This document shows positions 9,763 to 18,456 of a stretch of DNA of 64,000 nt, in pieces (the first letter of the stretch is position 1; each line of letters starts with the position of its first letter). Under the pieces are notes generated by a model that was not told the origin of the DNA, ran no database searches, and worked only from the letters and a program-made list of their open reading frames with translations. The position numbers and the translations under genes were made by a program. This DNA is from Rheinheimera texasensis DSM 17496 (lineage in GTDB: Bacteria > Pseudomonadota > Gammaproteobacteria > Enterobacterales > Alteromonadaceae): assembly GCF_000711985.1 (NCBI RefSeq), contig NZ_KL544005.1, positions 1,191,970-1,255,969 of the forward strand, read 5' to 3'.

Positions 9763-10596
9763 CTACTTTGGCTGGCGCACCGGGCTTCGGGCCAGTGTCG
9801 CCAGCGCCATACCACAGACAAACCCACTCAGATGTGCCCAGTTTGCTGTGTTCACCCACAGCAAATCCGCAAAACCTAAGCCCAGAAAGCCCAGCGCCAT
9901 AATCAGATCAGGCTTGGACAATTGCAGTGGTTGCAGCGGAAACCGCCAACCGTAGACCCAGACAAAACCAAAAATCGCATAAACCACACCGGATAATCCG
10001 CCAAAATTCGGCCCGGTCAGCAGGAACTGACTCAGATTACTGACAAGGCCAGCCACCAGTGCCACGAGCAATAACTGCCGGCTGCCCAGCCAGACTTCAA
10101 GCCGGCCGCCATAAATCCATAACGCTAGTAAATTAAACATCAGATGCGCAGCAGAGAAGTGCAGCAGCATCGGGCTCCACCAACGATAACTGAGCAGCTC
10201 TGATTCGTCCGCGCTAAAAAAACGCAGACTATCAAATACTTGCTGAGGCCAAATCTGCAGGCAAACAAATACCAGCAGCGCCGGGATGGTCAGTAACCAC
10301 ACTACAGGCCCGGTTTGTTGCAAAAAGCCCTGACCTAAAGCTCCAAGCCCGCTGCTGCCGGAATGCTGCAACGGCTGACTGCGCTGCCAGGCCGCGGCGC
10401 TGTATTTGTCATGCCCCGGTTGTTGTAAAAATTGCTGCAGCTCGGCGGCAACTTGCGGTTCATCCGCCGCCTCGCAGAAGATTTCCGCATGCTCTGTGCT
10501 ATGCACTACCACACTGACCGACCACCCCTGCGTCAGGCAATAATCGGCGAAGGTCTGGGCTGCGGCGGCAGAATTCAGCACGGCCAGCTGCTGCAT
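9763..10596 (-). CDS. glpG: Rhomboid intramembrane serine protease GlpG
   Basis: A 277-residue protein of usual GlpG length with a cytosolic N-terminal domain and six membrane segments. The catalytic dyad is visible: Ser202 in the GLSG motif and His255 in AHLSG, close to the E. coli numbering; the HxxxN pair (H151, N155) lies in the second helix. GlpG cleaves transmembrane substrates within the inner membrane. It follows glpE with a 5-nt gap and has a GGAG site 8 nt from the ATG, so the two are one operon. Confidence 0.95.
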   Translation of the reverse strand: MQQLAVLNSAAAAQTFADYCLTQGWSVSVVVHSTEHAEIFCEAADEPQVAAELQQFLQQPGHDKYSAAAWQRSQPLQHSGSSGLGALGQGFLQQTGPVVWLLTIPALLVFVCLQIWPQQVFDSLRFFSADESELLSYRWWSPMLLHFSAAHLMFNLLALWIYGGRLEVWLGSRQLLLVALVAGLVSNLSQFLLTGPNFGGLSGVVYAIFGFVWVYGWRFPLQPLQLSKPDLIMALGFLGLGFADLLWVNTANWAHLSGFVCGMALATLARSPVRQPK

Positions 10597-10601
10597 GCCA
10601 T

Positions 10602-10925
10602 TTACTCCAACGAGCTACTGAACGGATAGGCCAGACGCCAGCTTTCAAAACCACCGTCCATGCTGTACACAGTGTCAAACCCCTGTTCAGCCAGATATTG
10701 TGCCGCGCTCTGGCTGGAGCGACCGTGATAACACACCACTACCACCGGCTTATCCAGCGGGGTTTGCAGCATAAACTGGTGCAAAGTGCCGTTAGTCAGA
10801 TGATAAGCGCCGTCGATATGGGCGCTGGCAAAACTCTGGTCGTCGCGGATATCAGCGATCACCACTTCACCGGCATTTAAAGCGGCAAAAGTTTCGCTGG
10901 TAGAAATATGTTTAAACTCGGACAT
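10602..10925 (-). CDS. glpE: Thiosulfate sulfurtransferase GlpE (single-domain rhodanese)
   Basis: A 107-residue single rhodanese domain. The active-site loop CYHGRSS places the nucleophilic cysteine at residue 65, as in E. coli GlpE. It transfers sulfane sulfur from thiosulfate to acceptors such as cyanide or thioredoxin; its physiological role is unclear. I chose the ATG at 10925 with GGGAG upstream rather than a start six codons earlier. First gene of the glpE-glpG operon. Confidence 0.93.
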   Translation of the reverse strand: MSEFKHISTSETFAALNAGEVVIADIRDDQSFASAHIDGAYHLTNGTLHQFMLQTPLDKPVVVVCYHGRSSQSAAQYLAEQGFDTVYSMDGGFESWRLAYPFSSSLE

Positions 10926-11083
10926 GCTTAATTCTCCCGTCAAAGACCCGCCGCATGTTAGCCCAGTCCCGGCAAAAGATCAGCTGTAGTTCCGCTGAAA
11001 GGCGCTGTTGCTGCAAATTTATGCTTCTGCAACCGGACAGCCTTAGGTACAATATGCGGCCTGTTGTGTTTTGAGTACCTGCC

Positions 11084-11548
11084 ATGTCTGACAATCGCCT
11101 GTTTTTAGTGTACGACCCTGCCTTTGACGATATGGACGCAGAAGGCTGCCCGGCCTTCGGTTATGTACTGTTATTCAGCGAAGCGGATGCTGCAGCCTAT
11201 AAATCCGGTGAAAATCCGCCATTTGCTGCAGTGTCGCTGTTATTCACTGACCATGCCGACGAAAGCATCAGTGGCGATTTACTCGGCTGGGCACAGCTGG
11301 ACGCGCCGGAGCTGCAAAATTTCCCGCTGGGTTATTTCTTTATGCTGATGGAACAGGCAGCCCAAGTGGCGATTAATGCCTATCGTCAGGTTGGCCATGT
11401 ACCGGACCGGCTGATCGCACTGAATATGCCGGAAGACGATTTAATTCAGTTTGACGTGCAGTTTGCCAATCTGCAGCTGGAAGACAAAGACGCCGAAATT
11501 CAGCTGGCACAAAAGATGATGGCCGGTCGGCCTTATCTCGACTCGTAA
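11084..11548 (+). CDS. Conserved hypothetical acidic cytoplasmic protein
   Basis: A 154-residue acidic soluble protein without signal peptide or membrane segments. I do not recognise the family. The codon usage and the ATG with GAG about 9 nt upstream look genuine. It is divergent from glpE and shares a 158-nt promoter region with it. Confidence 0.6.
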   Translation: MSDNRLFLVYDPAFDDMDAEGCPAFGYVLLFSEADAAAYKSGENPPFAAVSLLFTDHADESISGDLLGWAQLDAPELQNFPLGYFFMLMEQAAQVAINAYRQVGHVPDRLIALNMPEDDLIQFDVQFANLQLEDKDAEIQLAQKMMAGRPYLDS

Positions 11549-11596
11549 CCATTCTCCAAAATTCCGTTTCGTGCCCGCCCGGTAATAATCCATCGC

Positions 11597-11646
11597 CTGA
11601 ACTGAGCCGTAACCTTACGCTCAATGCTTACTTTTCAGTTCAGGAA
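11597..11646 (+). promoter_or_regulatory. Nested inverted repeat reaching the DUF2256 ribosome-binding site
   Basis: An outer 9-bp perfect inverted repeat (CTGAACTGA at 11597-11605, TCAGTTCAG at 11635-11643) encloses a second arm (TGAGC-GTAA with one bulge, about 11603-11623). The 3' arm of the outer stem runs into the AGGAA Shine-Dalgarno at 11642-11646, so folding would partly hide it. The structure is seen; regulation is inferred. Confidence 0.4.
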
Positions 11647-11654
11647 CTATTCAG

Positions 11655-11801
11655 TTGGCTCACCACAAATTACATCTACCTGAAAAAATCTGCCCGGTTT
11701 GCCTGCGTCCTTTTCAATGGCGCAAAAAATGGCAACGTGATTGGGCGACGGTGAAATATTGTTCCGAACGCTGTAGGCGTAGCAGCAAAGGTCAGACCTG
11801 A
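11655..11801 (+). CDS. DUF2256 zinc-ribbon miniprotein
   Basis: A 48-residue protein. It carries KICPVC, then RPFxWRKKW and KYCSERCRR, the two CxxC / CxxxC clusters and aromatic spacing typical of DUF2256, a small probable zinc-binding family often found near cryptochrome/photolyase genes; no such gene is visible here. Translation most likely starts at TTG 11655, with AGGAA 8 nt upstream; no in-frame ATG precedes it. Function is unknown. A nested hairpin ends at its ribosome-binding site. Confidence 0.8.
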   Translation: MAHHKLHLPEKICPVCLRPFQWRKKWQRDWATVKYCSERCRRSSKGQT

Positions 11802-11873
11802 AGCGCGTCTGTTTGCACAAATTGTTACCATCAGGTTAATATCCATTGATACATCAATTACAAGGATAGGCCG

Positions 11874-12869
11874 ATGAAAACCGCTATATTGTTATGCGCT
11901 TCGATCTTCTCTGGTTTATTACACAGTCAAACTGAAGTCAACGCGACGCAAATCCAGCAGTGGCTGGAAAAAGACCAGTTCAAAAATATCGAAAAACACG
12001 TTACTACCCTGCCAACCTTCGCTTCTGACGTCAGCTTACAACAAGCGCACGCTCAAGCACTGATAGGACTCGAGCAAACTGAAGCGGCTGCAGAGTTTCT
12101 GCAACAAGCCAGCAAAACTTTTCCCAAAGATGCCGATCTGCTGCAGCTCGCCGCGATGAATCAGTTCACACTGGCACAGCAAGCCAGCATTTTTTCGGCC
12201 GCAGGCCATGCCAAAGACGGGCTGGCGCTGCTGAAACAAGCCGTTAGTCTGGCACCAGAAGATGCAGATCTGCAGCTGAATCTGATTGGCTTTTATCTGC
12301 AGGCACCCGGTATCGCCGGCGGTGATGAAGACGAAGCAAAGCGAATGACACAAGCCCTGGCAGGCAAAGATCGGGTAGCAGGCCCGCTGGCACAAGCCAT
12401 GGTGCTGAATAACGATGAAAAAACCGACGAAGCACTGAAAGTCATCGATGAGGCCTTGCAGCAACAACCGCAGCAAGCCCGTTTATTGGCACAAAAGGCC
12501 GTGTTGCTGCTGAGTAAAAAACAAATGTCTGAGGCAGCAGCGCTGTATCAGCAGGCCGCCCAACTGGCAGAAAAACCGCAGCAAAAATACAGCTACCTGT
12601 ATCAAGTTGGCCGCCTGGCCGCAGTCGAGCAACAGGATAAAGCTGCCGGTAAAGCCGCATTGCAGCAATTTATTGATTTTTATAAAGATGGCGAGAATCA
12701 ACAATTGCCATGGGCGCGGGTCCGCTTAGCGCAAATCCATTTATTGGAACAGAATAAAACAGACGCTGAACAGGCATTACAGCCGGTGTTGGCTTTGGCC
12801 GACAAGCCAGAAAAGCTGGAAAAAGAACTGAAATCCCTGCAAAAACAACTGAAAAAGCTGAAAAGCTAA
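11874..12869 (+). CDS. Exported TPR-repeat protein
   Basis: A 331-residue protein with a short signal peptide (residues 1 to about 18) and helical repeats through most of the chain, fitting tetratricopeptide repeats (for example the A-L-A alternations around residues 55-90, 105-140 and 185-250). The C-terminus ends in a lysine-rich coiled segment. TPR proteins scaffold protein complexes; no partner can be named. The ATG follows AAGGA. Probably monocistronic. Confidence 0.75.
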   Translation: MKTAILLCASIFSGLLHSQTEVNATQIQQWLEKDQFKNIEKHVTTLPTFASDVSLQQAHAQALIGLEQTEAAAEFLQQASKTFPKDADLLQLAAMNQFTLAQQASIFSAAGHAKDGLALLKQAVSLAPEDADLQLNLIGFYLQAPGIAGGDEDEAKRMTQALAGKDRVAGPLAQAMVLNNDEKTDEALKVIDEALQQQPQQARLLAQKAVLLLSKKQMSEAAALYQQAAQLAEKPQQKYSYLYQVGRLAAVEQQDKAAGKAALQQFIDFYKDGENQQLPWARVRLAQIHLLEQNKTDAEQALQPVLALADKPEKLEKELKSLQKQLKKLKS

Positions 12870-12885
12870 GCCAACAGCAAACAAG

Positions 12886-12911
12886 TCCGGTGGGGTGGCC
12901 ACCACGCCGGA
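12886..12911 (+). terminator. Possible terminator after the TPR gene
   Basis: Hairpin TCCGGTGGGGTGG paired with CCACCACGCCGGA, with one mismatch and one G-T pair, followed by TTTCCCC. The T-run is weak. Confidence 0.35.
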
Positions 12912-13000
12912 TTTCCCCAAACAGACACTGCAGTTCGCCCTCAGAGCGGATATACTAGGCACTTATTCAATTGAGTCCTTGCCTTCCGGAGTCTGGCTTT

Positions 13001-13873
13001 ATGGTCAAACCTATTGATATGAAAGCGGTTGAAAATGCATTGGCCGGTTTCACCATTCCCCCGCAACCTGAAGTGCTACTGCGGATCAAACAGGAAATCG
13101 AACTGGAAGATCCGAATATCAATACCATTGCGACGCTGATCAATATGGATATTGGCATTGCCGGCTTTACGCTGAAAGTCGTGAACTCCGCCTATTTTGG
13201 CCTGCGCCGTAAAATCAGTTCGATTGAACATGCCTGTAAATTTCTGGGCTTAAACCGCGTGGTGAAACTGGTGTCCAGCGTGGTGCTGCGTTTTACCCTC
13301 AGCGATGGCAAAGCCGACCCCTTTACGCTGCGGCAGTGGAACAGTGCGATGGATGTTGGCAGCGCCGCCATGCTGATCGCCCAGCATTTACGCCTCGGTT
13401 CGGACTGCGCCGACGATTGTTATTCGATTGGTTTGTTCCATAACGCCGGAATGGCGCTGATCCATGCGCAGTTCCCGGATTATCCGAAGGTGCTGAAAGT
13501 CGGCCTCAGCCAACAAATGAATTTTGGCGATATTGAGCAGCGTTATTTTAATACCAGCCACGAAATGCTGGGATTTATGATTGCCCAGAGCTGGGGCCTG
13601 GCACCAGAGATCAGTAACGTCATCGCTTATCACCATCAGCCCGAATTGTTGTTCCATTCCACTGATATGTATGAAAAACGCCTGTGCGCGATTTTAAAAC
13701 TGGCAGAACATATGGTCGGCGAGCAACAGACCTTATTTGACGTATCAGACGACATGCAGTGGCAAGCGATCGCCGATGCGGTGCTCGACACGCTGGAACT
13801 GGACGAGATGCATTTGCTGGACCTCGGCGATTTCCTGCTGGAAAACGGCGTCGAAAACCAGTTCCACCGCTAA
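13001..13873 (+). CDS. HDOD-domain signalling protein
   Basis: A 290-residue protein, almost entirely an HDOD domain (a metal-less relative of HD hydrolases): FTIPPQPEVLLRIKQ at the start, then the LINMDIGIAGFTLKVVNSAYFG helix and the ISSIEHACKFLGLNRV segment, and a later HNAGMALIHAQFP segment in the position of the HD motif. Such proteins act in chemotaxis, motility or stress signalling. I chose the ATG at 13001 (GGAG 9 nt upstream) over a TTG at 12971. It stands alone. Confidence 0.85.
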   Translation: MVKPIDMKAVENALAGFTIPPQPEVLLRIKQEIELEDPNINTIATLINMDIGIAGFTLKVVNSAYFGLRRKISSIEHACKFLGLNRVVKLVSSVVLRFTLSDGKADPFTLRQWNSAMDVGSAAMLIAQHLRLGSDCADDCYSIGLFHNAGMALIHAQFPDYPKVLKVGLSQQMNFGDIEQRYFNTSHEMLGFMIAQSWGLAPEISNVIAYHHQPELLFHSTDMYEKRLCAILKLAEHMVGEQQTLFDVSDDMQWQAIADAVLDTLELDEMHLLDLGDFLLENGVENQFHR

Positions 13874-13946
13874 ACTCAGCAGGTAGCTAAGCAACAGCAC
13901 CCAAAGCGGAGCAAAAGCTGCCGCTACTGCACCAGTTTTCAACAGC

Positions 13947-13970
13947 CCGGCCCGTCATAGCCGGTTTTTT
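13947..13970 (+). terminator. Intrinsic terminator of the HDOD gene
   Basis: Five-bp GC stem CCGGC / GCCGG followed directly by six T residues. It lies 74 nt after the HDOD stop. Confidence 0.5.
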
Positions 13971-14039
13971 GTTGCGTGCTGGTGCAATCTGCGCACGTCT
14001 CGCCGGCGAATGCCTCATTTCGCCGCATCTGGCCTGGTT

Positions 14040-14053
14040 TGAATACGTATTCA
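14040..14053. promoter_or_regulatory. LacI-family operator (putative maltodextrin regulator site)
   Basis: The perfect CG-centred palindrome TGAATACGTATTCA. It has the form of LacI-family operators. The same core, and 20 identical bases extending to TGTTGT, recurs upstream of the TonB receptor at 39283-39302 on the other strand. The nearby LacI-type protein (19395-20441) is the likely ligand-responsive repressor or activator; this pairing is inferred. Confidence 0.65.
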
Positions 14054-14146
14054 TGTTGTTGTTGCCGGCAAAGCACGATATCAAGAAGATCTGTTTATCT
14101 GTCTGCTTGCGCCACAAGCCGTGCAGGCCAGGTCCCACAGTTTCCT

Positions 14147-14196
14147 GGAGACACATTTGCGGGGAGTTAATGCTCCCCTTTTTTCTGGGTGTCTCC
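14147..14196 (+). terminator. Terminator hairpin embedded in a larger inverted repeat
   Basis: An inner hairpin GGGGAG / CTCCCC (14161-14178) is followed by six T residues (14179-14184), a textbook intrinsic terminator. An outer 8-bp repeat, GGAGACAC at 14147-14154 and GTGTCTCC at 14189-14196, encloses it. It ends transcripts about 140 nt before the permease start, so it may define a small RNA or an attenuated leader. Confidence 0.6.
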
Positions 14197-14325
14197 CGGC
14201 AAAACAGCAGAAAACCATAGTATAAACAGCACTCTGCTATGCTCTGAAAGCCTGCCACTGTCAGCACCGGCAGTCATAGCGGGCAGGGACAATAGACGCA
14301 AAAAATAACAATACGGGGAATCATT

Positions 14326-15807
14326 ATGCAGCAGGCCAAACCGAATCTTAGTTTCTGGCAAATCTGGAATATGTGCTTCGGCTTCCTGGGGATCCAGTTT
14401 GGTTTTGCCTTGCAAAACGGTAACGTCAGCCGGATTTTTCAAACCTTAGGCGCCAGTATCGATGAACTGCCAATTTTATGGATCGCCGGGCCGCTGACCG
14501 GGTTACTGGTGCAGCCGGTGGTAGGATATTTTTCTGACCGGACCTGGAACCGCTTAGGCCGCCGCCGCCCGTACTTTTTCTACGGCGCCGTGCTGACTAC
14601 GATGGCGCTGTTCTTCCTGCCGAATTCACCAACTTTGTGGATGGCGGCCGGCATGCTATGGATCCTTGATGCCTCTATCAATATCACCATGGAACCTTTC
14701 CGCGCTTTTGTCGGCGACAACCTGAACGAGCAACAACGGCCGCTGGGTTTTTCCATGCAGAGCTTTTTTATCGGTATTGGTGCCGTCGTCGCGTCCGCCC
14801 TGCCTTATATGCTGACCAACTGGTTTGACGTGGCCAATACTGCAGCACCGGGGGAAATTCCGGATTCAGTGCGTTATTCGTTTTATTGTGGCGGTGTGGT
14901 GCTGTTTATCGCGGTACTTTGGACCGTGATGCGTTCGACCGAATATAGCCCAGCGCAACTGGCCGCTTTTGGCGAAGCACATGAAGAAAGTCTGCCCGGC
15001 AGCAATCAACGCCAGTACTGGCGTGAAGGCGTGATTGCCGCGCTGATTGGCGTAGTGTCACTCGGTTTAGTCTGGCAGTTCCAGCTCGACCAGCAACTAT
15101 ATATTCTTGGCGGTTCGCTGCTGGCCTTTGGTTTGCTGCAATTCCAGGTATCCCGCAGCAAAGCCAAAGGCAAAAATGGCATGGTCGTACAAATTGTTGA
15201 TGACCTGTACACAATGCCAGGCCGCATGCGTCAGCTCGCGGTAGTGCAGTTTTTCTCCTGGTTCGCCTTGTTTGCCATGTGGATTTACACCACAGCTGCA
15301 GTCACTTCGGTGCACTACGGCAGTTCAGATCCGACGTCTGCCGCATACAACGACGGCGCGGACTGGGTCGGCATGCTGTTCGCGTTTTACAACGGTTTTG
15401 CCGCGCTGGCGGCCTTAGTGATCCCATATATTGTACGCCGCACCTCATTGCAGGTGGCACACTGCATCAATCTGGTCTTGGGTGCGCTTGGTTATCTGTC
15501 CTTTTTGGTGATCAAAGATCCGGCGTTGTTGTGGCTCTCCATGATTGGTGTCGGCTTCGCCTGGGCATCAATTTTGTCGCTGCCATACGCCATGCTGGCT
15601 GATTCATTACCGTCTAACAAAATGGGCGTGTACATGGGCATGTTTAACTTCTTTATCGTGTTACCGCAGCTGTTGGCCGCCACTATTCTGGGCTCGCTGA
15701 TTAATCATTTATTTAACGCCGAGGCGATTTATGCGCTGGCGCTGGGTGCTGCCAGTCTGCTGATTGCTGCTGTGTACGTACTGACCGTAAAAACTGAGCG
15801 CAGCTGA
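14326..15807 (+). CDS. MFS maltose/maltodextrin permease (SLC45/MalT-like)
   Basis: A 493-residue, 12-helix major-facilitator permease. The loop [13 protein letters not shown] after helix 2, and a segment [19 protein letters not shown] in helix 4, mark the glycoside-pentoside-hexuronide/SLC45-like sugar transporters, which move maltose or sucrose with protons. It is followed 32 nt later by the glucoamylase lipoprotein, so both probably lie in one operon for importing and hydrolysing malto-oligosaccharides. A LacI-type palindrome and a terminator leader lie upstream. The exact sugar is inferred from context. Confidence 0.88.
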   Translation: MQQAKPNLSFWQIWNMCFGFLGIQFGFALQNGNVSRIFQTLGASIDELPILWIAGPLTGLLVQPVVGYFSDRTWNRLGRRRPYFFYGAVLTTMALFFLPNSPTLWMAAGMLWILDASINITMEPFRAFVGDNLNEQQRPLGFSMQSFFIGIGAVVASALPYMLTNWFDVANTAAPGEIPDSVRYSFYCGGVVLFIAVLWTVMRSTEYSPAQLAAFGEAHEESLPGSNQRQYWREGVIAALIGVVSLGLVWQFQLDQQLYILGGSLLAFGLLQFQVSRSKAKGKNGMVVQIVDDLYTMPGRMRQLAVVQFFSWFALFAMWIYTTAAVTSVHYGSSDPTSAAYNDGADWVGMLFAFYNGFAALAALVIPYIVRRTSLQVAHCINLVLGALGYLSFLVIKDPALLWLSMIGVGFAWASILSLPYAMLADSLPSNKMGVYMGMFNFFIVLPQLLAATILGSLINHLFNAEAIYALALGAASLLIAAVYVLTVKTERS

Positions 15808-15839
15808 GCAACTGCCGCGAAGTAAAGGAGAGATTGTTG

Positions 15840-18242
15840 ATGAAAGCTGTGTTTCGTCTGTCGGCGCTGAGTGTCGCCTTCATGTTGTCGGCCTGTCAGC
15901 CGCAGCAAGAGCCTGCCGCAACGACGGCGCCGGGCGCACCTGGTCAGCCTTCCACCTGGTCTTATGCCGGTAAAACCGGTATCGGCTCCTCGTACGAGCA
16001 ATATCAGGATGGCCGTTATGCGGATACCGCCAGCACGGGCGTGGTGTCGAAAGTCTGGTTCTCACTGGCACAGGGCATTCTGACCGAAACCATGGCAGGG
16101 CTTATCCATGAAGCGCAGCTACGCGAATTACAGCTGGTAGTTCAAGGGCAAGGTTTTGTTGACGAAGAAAAAACCGCGACCAACAGTGAGACCGATTACC
16201 TGCTCAAAGATGCCGCCGGCCGCCCATTGGCGCTATCGTACCGGGTGACCAACACCGCAAAAAACGGCCAGTATGAAATTGAAAAACAGTATTTCACTGA
16301 TCCTTCAGCGCAATCGATGGTGGTGCGGACCAAATTCAAAGCCTTGGCCGATGGCCTGACAGTCTATTCCTATATTGACCCGGCGCTGGCCAATACCGGC
16401 AGCAATGACAAAGCAACATTCAAAGACGGTATGCTGCAGGCGCAAGATGGCAGCAACAGTTTGACACTGCTGACGGTGCCGGCACCTTTGCAGGCCACAG
16501 TCGGCTTCGCCGGAGTGTCGGACGGCCTGACCGAGCTGAAAAAGTCTGGCAAAGTACCAGCTTATCAAAGCACCGGTGAGACAGCCGGCAACGTGGCGGC
16601 TTTGCTTACTCACGCCACACTGAAAAAAGGCGAGACAGCGAGCTGGGACCAGGTGATTGGTTTTGGTAGCGACGCGGCACAAAGTCAAGCTCAGGCGCAA
16701 CAAACGCTGGCCCGCGGCCTCGACACCGTGTTGGCACAATATCACGGCGACGGCGATGCTATCGGCTGGCAGGATTATCTGACGCAGCTGCCGGCGCTGG
16801 CGACACTGACCGACCAGAGCACCGATCAGGGCAAACTGCTGTATGCCAGTGCGCTGGTGTTAAAAGCACAGGAAGATAAAACCCACGCCGGTGCTTTTAT
16901 CGCCTCTTTGTCCAATCCATGGGGCGAAGCCAAATCAGCTGAACAGGCACAGACCGGCTACAAAGCTGTCTGGCCAAGGGATTTTTATCAGGTGGCGATG
17001 GCTCTGTTAGCGCTGGGCGATAAAGAGAGCCCAAAAGTCGCGTTCCAATACCTGCAAAAAGTGCAGGTCACTGACAAAACGCCGGGTTATAGCGGTACAC
17101 CGGGCTGGTTCCTGCAAAAAACCCATGTTGATGGCACGTTGGAATGGGTTGGTATCCAGATGGACCAGACCGCCATGCCAGTGATGCTGGGCTGGCGCTT
17201 GTGGCAGGACGGCGTGTTATCGGACGCCGAGATCACCAGCTGGTATCACAGCATGCTAAAACCGGCGGCGGATTTCCTCGCGCACGGCGGCAAAGTCAAA
17301 CTGGACTGGAACGACATCGATTTAAAGTCGCCGGCGACCCAACAGGAGCGCTGGGAAGAACAATATGGTTATTCACCATCGACCATGGCGGCGATTATCA
17401 GCGGTCTGGTCAGTGCTGCCGACATCGCGGCCAAGGCTGGTGACAGCGAGAATGCCACGCTGTATCAGCAAAAAGCCGACGAGTTTGCCGGCAAGCTTGA
17501 AGCCCTGACTTATACCGAACAAGGCCAGCTGAAAACAGCCAATAGTGACGGCAAATATTATCTGCGCATCAACAGCAACGAAGATCCAAACGACAACAGT
17601 GTGCTGGAACTGCGTAACGGTCAGGCCGATACCCGCGAAGGCAACGTGGTTGACGGTGGTTTCCTCGAACTGGTGCGTTATGGCGTACGCAAAGCCGACC
17701 ATCCGGCGGTGCTGGCGACTTTAGGCGAAATGGACGACCTGACGTTGCCAGACCTGACGCGGGTGCGCTACGAATTTAAAACTGCCAGCGGACAGACCGT
17801 TTCAGGCTGGCGTCGATATGGCATTGATGGTTATGGCGAAGATATCGTCAGTGGCGAGGCTTATGCCAATGGACCTGGCCAGACCAACACGGCCGGTCAA
17901 CGCGGCCGCGTCTGGCCGTTTTTCTCCGGTGAGCGCGGCCACTATGAGCTGGCGCGGGCGCTGCTGCAAAAACCTCAGTTAGCTGAGGCAGAACTGGCGC
18001 CTTTGCGGGCGCAGTATGTTGGCGCAATGGAGCATTTTGCTAACGAAGGTCTCATGTTACCGGAGCAGGTATTTGACGGCGTCGGCAATAATAGCCACTA
18101 CCAGTATCAGCCGGGTGAAGGTACCAATGGCGCGACGCCGTTGGCCTGGACTCACGCCGAATATATCAAGCTGTTGCGGTCACTGCAGGACCAGAAAGTC
18201 TGGGACCGTTATCCGCTGGTAGAGCAGCGCTACGCCAAATAA
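15840..18242 (+). CDS. Lipoprotein glucoamylase (GH15, glucan 1,4-alpha-glucosidase)
   Basis: An 800-residue protein. A lipobox LSAC at about residues 18-21 indicates a lipid-anchored envelope enzyme. Residues of about 25-280 form the N-terminal super-beta-sandwich domain of bacterial glucoamylases; the rest is the GH15 (alpha/alpha)6 barrel with WPRDFYQ near 375, the general-acid glutamate in RWEEQYGYSPS near 503, and the catalytic base glutamate in PLAWTHAEY near 765. It releases glucose from non-reducing ends of starch oligomers. Start ATG 15840 has AAAGGAG 9 nt upstream. Three imperfect 22-bp tandem repeats begin at its stop codon. Confidence 0.95.
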   Translation: MKAVFRLSALSVAFMLSACQPQQEPAATTAPGAPGQPSTWSYAGKTGIGSSYEQYQDGRYADTASTGVVSKVWFSLAQGILTETMAGLIHEAQLRELQLVVQGQGFVDEEKTATNSETDYLLKDAAGRPLALSYRVTNTAKNGQYEIEKQYFTDPSAQSMVVRTKFKALADGLTVYSYIDPALANTGSNDKATFKDGMLQAQDGSNSLTLLTVPAPLQATVGFAGVSDGLTELKKSGKVPAYQSTGETAGNVAALLTHATLKKGETASWDQVIGFGSDAAQSQAQAQQTLARGLDTVLAQYHGDGDAIGWQDYLTQLPALATLTDQSTDQGKLLYASALVLKAQEDKTHAGAFIASLSNPWGEAKSAEQAQTGYKAVWPRDFYQVAMALLALGDKESPKVAFQYLQKVQVTDKTPGYSGTPGWFLQKTHVDGTLEWVGIQMDQTAMPVMLGWRLWQDGVLSDAEITSWYHSMLKPAADFLAHGGKVKLDWNDIDLKSPATQQERWEEQYGYSPSTMAAIISGLVSAADIAAKAGDSENATLYQQKADEFAGKLEALTYTEQGQLKTANSDGKYYLRINSNEDPNDNSVLELRNGQADTREGNVVDGGFLELVRYGVRKADHPAVLATLGEMDDLTLPDLTRVRYEFKTASGQTVSGWRRYGIDGYGEDIVSGEAYANGPGQTNTAGQRGRVWPFFSGERGHYELARALLQKPQLAEAELAPLRAQYVGAMEHFANEGLMLPEQVFDGVGNNSHYQYQPGEGTNGATPLAWTHAEYIKLLRSLQDQKVWDRYPLVEQRYAK

Positions 18243-18294
18243 AGAACAACGTTACGACAAATAAAGCGCGGCGTTACGCGAAATAACACACTGC
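18229..18294. repeat. Three imperfect 22-bp tandem repeats over the glucoamylase stop
   Basis: Copies begin at 18229, 18251 and 18273, each with the pattern G-Y-TACGNCAAATAA. The first copy holds the last codons and the stop; the other two lie downstream and do not extend the gene. Confidence 0.6.
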
Positions 18295-18330
18295 TGCGGG
18301 CCAGTTTACCTGTACCGCACGACTCTCCCG

Positions 18331-18371
18331 CTCCCGGTTTGTTGTTGCGATGCAGCAGGCCGGGAGTTTTT
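18331..18371 (+). terminator. Intrinsic terminator of the permease-glucoamylase operon
   Basis: Seven-bp stem CTCCCGG / CCGGGAG with an internally pairing loop (TGTTGC / GCAGCA), followed by five T residues. Confidence 0.75.
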
Positions 18372-18387
18372 CTTTGTGGGGAGTTTT

Positions 18388-18426
18388 TGCGATAGTCTTC
18401 TGCGATAGTCTTCTGCGATAGTTTTC
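18388..18426. repeat. Three 13-bp tandem repeats
   Basis: TGCGATAGTCTTC occurs three times head to tail; the last copy has one change (GTTTTC). It lies between the operon terminator and the rlmF stop. It is non-coding. Confidence 0.7.
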
Positions 18427-18456
18427 AGACGATATGAACGCGGCGACGGCAGGACA

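Larger units (their letters stand above)
13874..14325. other. Regulatory intergenic region before the maltodextrin permease
   Basis: A 452-nt gene-free stretch. It holds the terminator of the HDOD gene (13947-13970), a LacI-type palindrome (14040-14053) and a second intrinsic terminator inside a larger inverted repeat (14147-14196), followed by about 130 nt of leader to the permease ATG. No convincing ORF is present. See the separate entries. Confidence 0.7.
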
